Shown here: one piece after another, positions 44,561-56,500 of the stretch
How the letters are laid out: every line of letters starts with the position of its first letter
Position numbering within the stretch: the first letter of the stretch is position 1
Assembly (NCBI RefSeq): GCF_902806685.2
Contig: NC_048557.2
Span: 806,001-870,000 of the forward strand
From: Maniola hyperantus
Lineage: Eukaryota; Arthropoda; Insecta; Lepidoptera; Nymphalidae
Direction: 5' to 3'
Length of the DNA: 64,000 nt
Notes under the pieces: model-generated
The model's input: the letters and a program-made list of their open reading frames with translations, nothing else
Told to the model about the DNA's origin: nothing
Databases searched by the model: none
Translations under genes and position numbers: made by a program

Positions 44561-47500
44561 CTGTGGACAAACCGGTGGAGATTGACTGACGCTGCTTTGT
44601 TCTACTCATACATCATCATCATTGTCAACCGATAGACGTCCTGCTGGACATAGGTCTCTTGTAGGGTCTTCCACACGCCACGGTCTAGCGCCGCCTGAAT
44701 CCAGCGGATCCCTGCGACTCGTTTGATGTCGTCCGTCCACCTTGTTCAGGATAGCCGCGGTTATCCGGCCGCGTTGAGAAGGTCGCGCGTCGGCAACGGC
44801 TCGCGTGTTACGCGACCGCGTACGACTAGCGGACCACACATTTACTTTCACACAAGACAACGAAAAGTGAACACGTCAGACGAATCTGTGTCTTAATTAA
44901 TTAATAGTTGTTCTCTTTACTAATAAATACCTATAACGTGTAATACAGTGCATTATTATTTTGGACGCCGAGAAATCCCTCAACAATACGTGCAGGGCAC
45001 TTGGCTCCACTATATGATGAACAGTGGAGGGTCTTCCAACACTGCGTCTTCCCGTGCCAGGTCGCCATTCCAGCACCTTGGGATCCCAACGTCTATCGGT
45101 TTTCCGAGGGTTCCAAACGCGCCCAGGTCTGAGAAGATCCCACAACAAACTCATATTCCGTCTTATCCTCCCCTTCACTTCTCGTCTCCTCGTTGTCTTT
45201 CTCGTCGCAGTCTCCGGCAATCCACCAGGGGACTACGTAGTGGCTTACCTTGCAAGCAGCTTCAATAGTCTTGCAGAGGGCGCCAGAAGAGGGCTCGGCG
45301 TGGAAGGCGTGCGCCACGAACAGATCCTGAGGAGTGTGCACGATGAACGCGCAGCGCCGCACGTCGCGCCCGATGCCCAGGAACGACAGGTAGCGGACCC
45401 GGCATTCCACCAGTGGATTGCTTTCCTGGAAAAGGAAATAATGGCGATTAAGCACAGGTATTAATATAGCGAACATGCCTCGTTGTTGGGGAGCTATCGA
45501 AGGACCGTTAGAGTTATTAAAAATACGAAGAGATGATGTTCATTATGTCAGATTTCCTCAAAATCTACAGCTTACAAAAACTACCACTTGATTTGGAACG
45601 TACAAAAATCACCAGCACACAAAGGATGAGCACGGCACAGCACAATTGTCCACCGGTGGTATTTAATGTGCGTAGGATTCGATTGTTTTTGTAGATTTAT
45701 CACGCATGGCGCGAAAGAGGCTTCTTTTTGTTTGCACAGCCGTAACGTCCGGTGTCTAGCTTAAAGGACCTTTAAAGGACAGTTTTATATGCATCACAAT
45801 GACGTTTGATGCTAAGATGGCGGTGCAATCCACAAATCAGAATAGACCGTGATCGGCGCGACAGTGGCTTGTATTGCCAGCTGAAAATCCTGGAAAACCA
45901 CTGGCTTTACTGAACACTCGGATCCATATTATGTCACCACTCACAACACGCACTGAGGAACACTGAGGAATTTTGCACCAGAAGAGATCTCGAACACTAC
46001 CCAACCGCATTTGAGAATTATATAACCCAAAACTAAAGGCTTACTGCCTTGCTATCCCAAAACCCAAACAACAACATTAATCTAATACTTAGTTGGAATA
46101 ATATACCTACACAGGTAGGTATCTAATTGACGAAGGTAATAATGAAGAAGATATGTTCATCAAATCTTCTGTATAATATATAAAATTCGAAGTCTGACTT
46201 ATATATCAACGCACAACCTAAACCGCTGGTCCTGGAGACATGAAATTTGGAGAGCGTGTTCTTTGTAAAGAGTAGGTATCCACTCAGAAAGGATTTTTCG
46301 AAATTCTACCCCTAAGTGGGTTAAATAGGGACGAAGTGGCGAGCATAATCCAGTCTAGAGAGTCTATTGATCGCTTACCCCTTCTTCTGTGATCGTGATC
46401 ATCGAGGGAGCCACAGCCACTGCAACAGGTCTCCAGGCGGGGGGTGCTCTAGCGGCCGCCAGTCTGTCTATTGCGTCGTTGAGGACGTCCATGCCTGTCG
46501 CTCGCGGCACCTCCGCGCTGCCCAGGTACCGCGCCCGGACCGTCTTACGAGGCTCCTCCATTGGTGTGGGGAATGATGCTCCTGAAACCAAGAAAAATTT
46601 TGCTTAACTCGGGCAACATCACATGTCAAAAGTTTTTAAAAATATGGAATTTTTTATATCCGTAGATTGGTCTGAAAATTATTTGTCAAGATTTTCAGAG
46701 TCCAACGGTGAATTGATATCGAAGTTTGAGTGGAAAAAGAAATGTCGCAATCCAAAGATAAAATTACGTTGAGGTGAAAGTGAAAAAGCAAAAAGAAAAG
46801 ACCTAGAGCTCAAGGTATTGGAGAACTTCGATCCTTCAAAGAGAAGATATTGGTTCTATTTGAGTACCTTGAAGCCCCAACAACTATCAGTTCTTCAAAG
46901 TAGTTTGCTTTTTTATCCGTTCTAAGGAATACAGAAGGCAGAATCTGGTCGCATAACTTGAAGATCCTGACCCATGACCGGAAATTAATTGACCTGATGT
47001 GAGATTAGGTGAAACCTACCAGACAGTGGCCTCGGCCGCCTGGCTGCGGGCAGGTCGGTGGGGCGCGGCGGAGGCTGCAGCGAGCGCTCGATCATGATGC
47101 GCTTGCAGATGTCTCGCAGCGCGTTGGCGATGGAGCGCGCTGGTGCTTCGCATCGGAACACGTGGCACATGTGCTTGCGCGTCACTCGATCGCGGGCTAC
47201 GTACGCGAAGTCCCTGGGGAGAAGGGGTGAAGTAAGTTAGTCAAGGGGAAAAGATTGAACTACTATGTTCTCTTTTCTTCGTCACAATTTGTCTCGTTTG
47301 TTCGTGCAGACGTTTACCCCAGCGTAGTTTTTCAAATGGACGCATGACGCATCACGCAAAAATTACTAGAGAATTTGGAACTAAACTTTCGTGATTCAGG
47401 AGGGCATAATCAGAATTCAATACTACTCCCACTTTTAACGAAATTAGTCCTGTGACAGTACTAATTATGAGGTTTATCTACTTAATGAATAATTTATTTA

Positions 47501-50500
47501 TTTAATCATTTCCATACCTTTCACTATTTCCAGAATGCGTTGTGAAAAAAAAACCTTATTAGTTATTAGATGGATTTGGGGTCTACCACTCTAAAATTCT
47601 AGCAATCTATCTAGGTACTAATATTCCAGTTCTAAAGCTGCTGTTACAAAATCTGTGATTATTACATTGTCAACATCACAATAATAGTTTTTGTCTATTT
47701 TACTATGAAATATAACATGTACGACGAATTGTTACATGGACGAACACAATGTCCTACTTCACAGCAATTACGGCATTACCATAAACTAAACTACCATTTA
47801 TTATTTTGGGTTTGTTCTAACCGTCCATTATCCCTGCCAACGCCCCATACCCGGATAGTGTGTATGGGCTGCGTGTGCAACGTGTTTAAACTCTCCGGGT
47901 CGATCAGTTTTAGTGCACCATCATCTAAGTCCATGAAGAGGTCTTTTCCCTGGAAGTTAACAAAATCAGGGATAAATGTTTGAGGCTCAAGGAGCAATAA
48001 GGTCTGTTAACTGGTTGTCCAAACTTAGAGACCAAAGGTCTAAAAATGTGTAAAAGTGTGTAAAGTCTTTCAGGTTCTGTACCTAGATTACGGCTCATTC
48101 TTTGCAGAAATAAATTGCCTGAGTTCTATATTAAACTCGTTGAATAAATATTCGGGAAAAGGCTGGAACTGGTATGGTTGCAAAACCTTCGGACATGGTT
48201 CTACAAACCGCTGATGTTGTAACCACCAACCTCCTTAAGTGATGTCTGGGGAACCATTAAAAGATGTTTAACTGCGTGCAATCAAGAATAAACAGGACCA
48301 CAGATGACCGATGGACCCATTTGCTACTGGAATAGAAACCAGAAAGAGAAACGTTCCGTTGGTCCGACGATATCACCAAGCTTGCGTGGAAAACTTGGAG
48401 GAGGCTCACCCAACACCGAGAAGAATGGCGAAGAAGAAGAATCATGAATGTCCAGTTTAAATACTTACATCGCCCCAACGGCCGACTTGATCCAACAAAT
48501 CGTTGCGTCCAAGACTCAAGTCTACGATGCACTTGTTGACGGCACGGCTGGACCGCTCCGGTGTGAGGTCCGCTTCAGCGATCTCCACCCACCCGAGGGA
48601 ACGAACGAAGAATCGAACTGCACGACCATCGTGCTCTGGACGGGCTGGGTAACTGCGACGCCTGGTGGAAATTTCAACGATGAATCAGTATTGGATCTTA
48701 CAACTAGTAGAACCAGGTCTCACTTGTAATATAAATGTTGAAAAGGTCCGGCGATGTCAATCCACCCTGACGTACACCACATTGTTGTGTCTCTGTTAGT
48801 GTAGTTTTTAACTGTATGTACTAATATTATGCGGCGTCGTAGTACTCATTTTGAATTCAATGATATTTAGTTTCATAGAAATAGACGAGATGAAAATTCT
48901 GGAGAATCATCACCAAAAAACCTAATTCCAAAGAGCTGCACTTTTCTATGGTAGGTACACTAACAACCATCTAAAGATTAACCATCTAAAAGTAAAATAG
49001 TTGTACTTAGTAGTAACCTATTTTTCTGTCAATGGTAGGTAACTGACCAATTGACTAAACGATAAGACTCCAAAGTTCTACCAGCTTGAAATTAAGAAGT
49101 TAAGAACCTCACAGCAACATCAGCTAAGCATCTAGCAAATTCGTGAAATGTCATGGGACCCACCGACAGAAAATAAGCTACAATCTGTCGCATTCACTCA
49201 TATGGACCACAACGAGATACCGCATTTATTAGTTTCACATTTTTCTGATCATTTAGATCTCTATCCCAAAAGAAAAAAATGAGTACTTACTTATACGCGA
49301 CTTCCTCTCTCCGTTTCCTCTCCGCATCTTGATCAACGTGATCCAAAGCGCCACTGGTGGTACTCCTAGTGACTGAAGACGTCATGGCGCCTTCATATTT
49401 GACGTCTGATAGGTTGGAGCAGTCGCGCACCATGGATATGCGCGACTCTCTCGCTTCTACGGGCGGCATCTTTGGTATTTCTCTTTGGATCGTCCCGCTC
49501 TTTATGTGCCAGTAGTAGGGACCGTCATTGTCTGTAAATAGAATAAAACATTTACAGCTATACCTATACAGGTTCGTGAGGTCTTCGCAGGAGGGTGACA
49601 GTTAACGTAAAAATCAAGGCTTTTAAAATTTCCTACCGCAAATCACACCTCACTACACTCCACCCCAAAAGCTGACTCAGTCAAACTATACAGATATAAA
49701 ATTTCTAATTTTTAAGGATACACAGGCGTAGAGGAAAGTAATCTGAAAGAATTTCATAAACTACCAAATTCTATAACAATGGCAAAAATCTCAAATATGA
49801 AGACAATTTCTTAGCGGTATCAAATGTACCTACGGTTCTCAAAAATGTATCAGCAAGTATGCTGTACACAGTCCACATCCTCCTTTGTGTTGCATTTACT
49901 ACAGTTTTGCATTTACTTTGCATTCTTGACGCTCTTTATGAATCAATATTTCATTATCCAACCAAGCCAAAAATCTAACTTGTAGGTGACTACCTCTGCA
50001 AAGGTCTACCTTTTACAATGAGACAATTCCAATTTATTTGAATTTGAAGAAGTGAAAAGGTTTCAGTGGCTGAAAGAAGACAATGCAAGGATACATATTA
50101 TACCACTATCCAACGATCAAAAACCCTTCCTACCTTCGTGTTTCTCCCATCCAGGAGGCAGTGTCTCTTTCTTCGGTCGCAATTTGACAGGAATAGCGTA
50201 GAGGTCATCGTTCGGGCCCTCCGCACAATGTGGTACCGAGCCGGAGTGACTCTTCTCTGTGTCCTCCTGGTCGGCCCTCTCCTTCTCTGGTGGCGGTGAA
50301 TCTCCTCCGCCATTCTGTTGAGGCGGGGTGATTAGACCACTCTTTTCGCTGAAACAAGAGATAGGAGATGTGAATTTTTGGTTTCAGTATTTATTCGTGT
50401 TTGTTTACTAGATACACGAAACAGCTGCTAAGGACAATTACTGTCGTACGGAGAAAGGTTTGCATTTTTCGGTCATCTACAGCGAAGATCCGTAGATCTT

Positions 50501-53500
50501 CAATTCATTCGTTTTTCTTCGGTTGATCCTCGACAGAAAGATAGCTGAAAAAGCAGCACCTCAAAGACGAAGTGACAATAAATAAATAAATAAATAAATA
50601 AGGCATTAGTCTGTAAACTAGGTAGGAAGAAGGAACACAGAAATAAAGACAATTTCACTTTTTGAGGAACTGTTTTAATGAATGTCGTAAAAAGCAGGCA
50701 CCGAAGCGTCCTTAGTAGATCCTAAACCCTCACAATATGTTATGAAGATAATATGCCATGTTTTGGCTCAAAATTAAGTCCAAAGCAAACATTTCGAGCT
50801 GAAAGTACAGACAAAATTTGCGAGGATCAGCTATAATGAGCAGTACCTACTAACATTCAACTTTACGACTGTCACGATCAGGGGTTAATTGCGCAAAGCT
50901 GTCACATTCGCTTCCAAACTTGAGGATGACTATGATGATAGTTCCTAAAAAGTGATTCCCAAGTTCCCAAGTCCAAGTATTTGAACTTCCCGTTTCCCAT
51001 CGACCATTAACTTGAATTGAATTACAAAACGCTTGGAGTTTCTCTACGTGATCAAATCAGAAATGAGGAAATCCATAGGAGAACCAGGGTAACCGACATA
51101 GCTCAGCAGGTTGCGAAGCTGCTGAAATCGATAGATGTTGTTGGGTTCCCGCGGTGCTAGAATGATGACCTCGGACCGGAAAGCGAAGCGTTGGAACCTC
51201 TACTAAGTGGACAGACGATGTCAAACGAGTCGTAATGGTAGGAAGTCGCTAGATTCAGGCAGCGTAAGACTGGCGTGTAGATGTCCCTACAAGAGACCTA
51301 TGTCTGGCAGTGGATGTCTATCGATTGATAAGCTTATGCTCGCGGGTTCGTCTGCGTGAAGTACATAAATTTCAACCCCTTATTTTACTCCCTTATGAGT
51401 TGAATTTTCATAAACCCCTTCTTAGCGGATGTTTACGTCATAATAGCTATCTGCATGCCAAATTTCAGGCCAATCCATCCAGTAGTTTCAGCTGCGCGTT
51501 GATAGATCAGTCAGTCAGTCACCTTTTCCTTTTATATATTTAGATGATGATGATTGTGATTCTTCCCTTTTACATATTTAGATGATAATGATTGTGATTT
51601 AAACCCATCGACCCTACACTTGAACTACAAAATCACAGCTTTGATGATTGCGACTGCGTAGCCCAATAACCCCTAGGGCCTCTAATTAGCAGTGTAACAA
51701 GTTTATGGCCAACCTCGGGACCCCATTCTACGGATTTACGACATCGTAGTTGACAAAACTGCAGGATGTTTCGGTTGGGAACGAGCAATACCTACTAATC
51801 GTTATTTTGTGAATCGCAAACGTTGTGTTTGTCTGAATAATTTATGGTGTTCTTGTTGCAGCAATGCAATATGCATTGTAGCCAATAGTGAATTGTGTCA
51901 ACCAATCAAAGTTGATTGCGATCGTGACATTGTAGCTGTCATTTTAACGTAATCGAATATATGATTTTCAGTAGAATTAATTAGAATATATTTAATTCAG
52001 TGGTTATAATTATGTTGAAAAAACTTGATATGTTAGATCTACTTCGTTTCTATTCTTTGGCTTTCTACTTACCTACATTTTAGTTTTTCATACTTAGTAA
52101 GGTATTGATTAAAGAATCCATATTAATTTGTAATCTACTTACTTAGTTTTGTTTACAGGCGAAGACGGATCGTCCTCCACTCTGGAAACAAAAAAAAGTG
52201 ACTGAGTAGAAGTTAACATCAATGTTAAAGTGACTGAGTAGAAGTTAACATCAATGTTAAAGTGACTGAGTAGAAGTTAACATCAATGTTAAAGTGACTG
52301 AGTAGAAGTTAACATCAATGTTAAAGTGACTGAGTAGAAGTTAACACCAATGTTAAAGTGACTGAGTAGAAGTTAACATCAATGTTAAAGTGACTGAGTA
52401 GAAGTTAACATCAATGTTAAACTGACTGAGTAGAAGTTAACACCAATGTTAAAGTGACTGAGTAGAAGTTTACACCAATGTTAAAGTGACTGAGTAGAAG
52501 TTTACACCAATGTTAAAGTGACTGAGTAGAAGTTAACATGTCCACACGTCTTGAGACTGTTCAGAGTTTAGCTTACCAGGTTGAGAAGGCAATAAATAAA
52601 TATAAATAAATAAAATAAAATTATTTATTTATAAGTACTTATTTATTGGCTGGCTCATTTTTTGCGCGACGGATCAGCCGGCTGTCCAGCGCGAAAATGC
52701 AGCCAGTAATCTTGGCACCATTCCACACGGGTATGATTTGTATAGTAATTAGATCAGATAAGGCTATAGCTTTATGTTTTATTGTAATATTTTCATTAAA
52801 AAAATAATATAAGTATGTATACCTATTTTTTTTATTCAAGTCAAATGCATCAACCACTGTTTAGGAATGCCTTTTTCTACCGAGAAGAACCAGTACGAAA
52901 CTCAGCGGTTTTCAAAGATTTGATATACAATTATGCCATGTATAAAAAAGTATTTGCAGTCTTGTGCGTTGCTGGAACGAGCTGCAGGTCAAATCCACGT
53001 TTTTTGGGTGCCGTACCTCAAAAGGAAAAACGGAACTCTTATAGGATCACTTTGTTGTCTGTCTGTCTGTCTGTCTTTCTGTCTGTCTGTCCGTCTGTCT
53101 GTCAAGAAACCTACAGGGTACTTCCCGTTGACCTAGAATCATGAAATTTGGCAGGTAGGTAGGTCTTATAGCTGACATTTGGAGAAAAATCTGAAAACCG
53201 TGAATTTAGGGTTAGATCACACAAAAAAAATTAAATTGTGGTCATGAACTAATAATTAGTAATTTCAACTTTCTACAAGTGACTATATCAAGTAAGGTAT
53301 TATATGAAAGGTCTTTACCTGTACATTCTAAAACAGATTTTTATTTATTTTTATCCATCATAGTTTTTGAATTATCGTGCAAAATGTCGAAAAAATACAA
53401 CTGTAGTACGGATCCTTCACTGCGCGAGCCTGACTCGCACTTGGCCGGTTTTTTTATCATTTAGATAATCTTCAATTGTGTAATATGCTTTTTTCAGGAG

Positions 53501-56500
53501 CATACCTACTTTAATAGATTTTTTAAACTGGTGTGAAGGCAATCAAGGTATAAGCTGGGGGGACGTCCCGCACACCTGCACGTCGCCCGCACCGGGTTAG
53601 CGCGGGGCTGCGCAGTGTGCGGGTGTGCGCAGTGTGCGGGTGTGCGGAGGTTCGCTCCCCGATTGCTATCTCGACCTGATACATTATCTGAAGATCCTTT
53701 TGAAAGCGAGGCGCGTGAACTACGCTTTACTTTCTGATAAACGTTATGTTATCTCTTCAAACATCTTACAACAGATTTACTTAAGTAGAAACTTGATTAT
53801 CCGGCCCTCGGTTATACGGATTCGGGATTATCCGGACTAATTGTTCGGCCAAGTGCGAGTCAGACTCGCGCACCGAGGGTTCCATACTCGGGTGTTTTTT
53901 CCGCAATTTTGTACGATAAATCAAAAACTATTATGCATAAAAATCTGTTTTAGAATGTACAGGCAAAGCCCTTTCATATATTATGATATCCCACTTGGTA
54001 TAGTTATCTTACTTTGAAAATTGAAAATATGTACTATTATAGTGAATTACATAATATGCACAAAACCCGCTTTTCTTCATACATTCGATTATCCAGATTT
54101 TCGATTATCCGAATCCCTAACGACAACAATTAGTCCGGTTAATCGAGTTTCCACTGTACTTTGTTACTTTAAACTCAATCAAGCTATTGTCTTTAGCTGC
54201 ACAAAAGGATATTTGAAATTCAATGACGAATAACTAAAGCAGAAAGGTTGATTGGACACTTGAACGGGGTTCTAGAAGATTTATATTAAAAATCTATCTA
54301 GATTCAATTCAAGTCAAAATCTCGTCAAATCAGAGTCGGAAATAAATGTCTGTAAATAGGGCAGTAAAAAAGAAAATACATCGGGATATATTATTCAAGT
54401 CGTCAGCTGGCAGCTGTTTGCTAAACAAAGCCGAGCACTCAGCGTGCTGTTCAAATTCACAAGCGCACGAGCTGTTTCTATGCTCTGCTGTGGACATATG
54501 GCACGTTTAACTATAGTACCTTTTATAAAATTCAAAGTCCTGACTGACTGACTTATATATCAACGCACAGCCTAAACCGCTGGTCCTAGAGACATGAAAT
54601 TTGGAGGATCTGCCCTGCCCCCCCCGATTGTAAGAAAAACGTATTGATCAAACGTATTAATCAACAAATTCTGCCCTTCGATTGGCTCTGAAAAATGTAA
54701 ACAGCGCATCAACCAATCAAAGGGCAGAATTTGTTGCCAATTACGATAACGATGAAAACGTTATTCTTACACAATTGGGGGTCTGTTCTTTGTAAAGAGT
54801 AGGTATCCACTAAGAAAGGTTTTTTTGAAAATTCTAATAGGGTATGGAAGTTTGTATGAAAGTCTGTCATTTTTCAAGTTACATCGATGAAAACTGGTAT
54901 TTAAGCTTTCGGTTAAGAATAAATAATACGTATTTCACGATTTTCAAAAATTCTACTCCCAAGGAGGGCAAATAGGGGATGAAAGTTTGTATGAAAGTTC
55001 GTCATATTATTTCAAGTTATTTCCATAAAAATTGATAATTGGGCTTTCGGTTAAAAAAGAAAAAATACCTAGGTAGGTACCTATTTCAAAATTCTACCCC
55101 CACGCCGATTTTCTAAATTCTACCGACCGATGCCGGGGCGGGTCAGCCAGTGCCCAGTATTATATAATACTATTGTTGGAGTTTTCTCACTGCATAACTT
55201 TTAGAAAAATCTACTTATATTTATTCCGATAAGAGTTATTACTTGACAGCGATCTCACCAGGTGGTAAGTGATAATGCGGTTTAAAATGAAAATTCTTCA
55301 TTATCTCCTTTGTTTATGCTTTACTTTAGTAAGTATATTAGGTATATCGCCGAAGTAGCCAAAATATATATTAAGGATCGCCTATAGGCTTACACTGATT
55401 AACATTGGTATTTTTAGCGACCAATCGATACAGCAAGCGTGAAGCTTTAAATAGCTATCACGTAGGCAGCTGCTCGCTAAAGGTAACTAATTTAACCGGC
55501 GAATCCACTATTATAGCAATCAACGCATAAAGAAGTAAGATAACATATTGTAAGAACTCGCGTAGCATCCTTTTGGGAAAGACTTCGGAGCTCTAACAAT
55601 GCAATACTCAAGGTCGTTTGTGAAGGGATGCCCAGCCCTATTTTTAGTTATTGGCTATCTCCTATATCTGTACACCAGGATAAGAACAAAAAGTAATACC
55701 TGTGACCTACGACATCTGAAATGAGTTTTTTAACCATTTCAGTTAGTCGTAAGGTATCTTAATGTATTTATGAGTATGTTTTATAATGTAAATTTTATTT
55801 TATTGTAATTTGTTAATGTGTATATGGGTTGTTTTATGCCTGAAAATAAAAAACTATTATTATTACTAAGGTACTTGTATGTAGGGTAGTAAATTGTTTT
55901 AGGCTTTGGTCGGGTGGAATTTTTGAAAATCATACTTGGGGGTCTACGTGGTGGAGATACCTAAATATTATTATTATTAGATATCTATCAACGCACAGCT
56001 CTAACTACTGGATGGATTGGGCTGAAATTTGGCATGCAGATAGCTATTATGACGTAGGCATCCGCTAAGGATTTTTGAAAATTCAACCCCTAAGGGGGTG
56101 AAATGGGGGTTTGAAATTTGTGTAGTCCCTTTGTAAAATCCCTAAAACTGAAAACATTATAAGGGTTTCTTATTGTACTACGGAACTCCAAAAATTGAAT
56201 AAACACCCACCCTATAAAAGTGCCGTTATCCACCCCACAGCAGCCAAAACTGCACATTTTCCGTTATCAAATAGCGATTCACCCCACACTTCCCAACTAA
56301 GGTCTGCCGCAGACAGCCGCAACGACGGAGTTCATGATACGGCAGAAAATTTTATCAAAACTTTTACTGAAATACTGAACCATCTCACGTGTATCAAAAC
56401 TTTTAGGGTTCCGCACCCGAAGGGTGCCAACAGACCCTATTACTAAGCCTTCGGTGTCCGTCCGTCTGTCTGTCAGCGGGCTGTATCTCGCTAACCGTAG

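Noticed and set aside
48448..48729. Plus-strand ORF of 93 codons
   Set aside because: Antisense shadow of Fe65 exon 5.
50066..50313. ORFs of 71 and 77 codons around 50100
   Set aside because: Shadows of Fe65 exon 3; the coding frame is a different minus-strand frame that contains LPPGWEKHE.
52157..52181. 25-nt version of the small Fe65 exon ending at GTAAAC
   Set aside because: It would break the frame into exon 3. The GTAAGT donor at 52142 gives a 39-nt exon that fits both neighbours.
52198..52541. Possible CRISPR-like array
   Set aside because: The 32-bp units are directly contiguous without spacers and the genome is eukaryotic; it is a tandem minisatellite.
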